Shown: piece after piece, positions 13,392 through 13,461 of the stretch
Numbering within the stretch: the stretch's first letter is position 1
Layout of the letters: each line of letters starts with the position of its first letter
Source of the DNA: an uncultured Chlorobiaceae bacterium
Lineage (GTDB): Bacteria; Bacteroidota; Chlorobiia; Chlorobiales; Chlorobiaceae
Direction: 5' to 3'
Length of the DNA: 13,461 nt
Assembly: GCA_903904495.1 (NCBI GenBank)
Contig: CAIVCU010000286.1
Coordinates: 1-13,461, forward strand
Translations under genes and position numbers: made by a program
Notes under the pieces: model-generated
The model's database searches: none
Told to the model about the DNA's origin: nothing
The model's input: only the letters and a program-made list of their open reading frames with translations

Positions 13392-13461
13392 ATGCCGAAA
13401 TACCACAAAGCCAAACTGGCTAAAGGGTTCAAATACGGCAAGTCCCTACATGAGAATGCCA
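13392..13461 (+). CDS. Unrecognised protein, 5' fragment cut by the window edge
   Basis: An open frame starts at ATG 13392 and runs off the right edge after 23 codons. It begins MPKYHKAKLAKGFKYGKSL and is strongly basic (seven lysines). An in-frame stop lies six bases upstream, so the start cannot be earlier. A GGGAG (13373-13377) could be a ribosome site, although its spacing of about 14 bases is long. A TTGTTT/TATATA pair (13322-13327, 13346-13351; 18-base spacing) could be a promoter. I do not recognise the family from this fragment. Confidence 0.5.
   Translation, partial: MPKYHKAKLAKGFKYGKSLHENA

Overview
The window looks like a chromosomal segment of a green sulfur bacterium (Chlorobiota, Chlorobium/Pelodictyon-like) or a close relative. 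I base this on gene content and protein character: pyruvate phosphate dikinase (an anaplerotic partner of the reductive TCA cycle), an RfaH/UpxY-type NusG paralogue of the kind common in Bacteroidota/Chlorobiota, lipid A kinase, intermediate GC, and only weak or moderate Shine-Dalgarno sites. The taxonomic call is inference; no rRNA or marker database was consulted. No tRNA, rRNA, CRISPR array, insertion sequence or prophage gene is visible.

Left part (1-2573, + strand): about 660 bases without an intact gene, containing a perfect 19-bp palindrome and a hairpin, lead into a NusG-family antiterminator-like gene and then an MFS transporter with a TTG start. The transporter's 3' end overlaps convergent uvrA by 22 bp. 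uvrA (minus strand, 2552-5437) is complete, with two ABC ATPase modules and two CxxC zinc modules.

Middle (5438-8839): a 52-residue four-cysteine protein (5666-5824), resembling a minimal high-potential iron-sulfur protein but without a signal peptide, lies between uvrA and ppdK. It is followed by degenerate heptamer repeats and a perfect 17-bp-stem hairpin that probably terminates transcription in both directions. ppdK (5937-8687, minus) is complete. A 152-bp divergent spacer with nested dyad symmetry separates it from a lone RbsC/YufQ-type ABC permease (8840-9721, +).

Right part (9713-13461): elbB and a small ICMT/PEMT-like membrane methyltransferase form a minus-strand pair, divergent from an ISOC2-like cysteine hydrolase. 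A minus-strand pair, a DUF374 lysophospholipid acyltransferase-like gene followed by lpxK, overlaps by 8 bp and points to lipid A/envelope synthesis. The right edge cuts an unrecognised + strand gene whose divergent spacer carries a GntR-operator-like 13-bp palindrome.

Most of the window is housekeeping. The features most worth a second look are the mini-HiPIP-like protein, the orphan NusG paralogue with its leader, and the structured intergenic regions. I see no convincing multi-gene defence or biosynthetic system.
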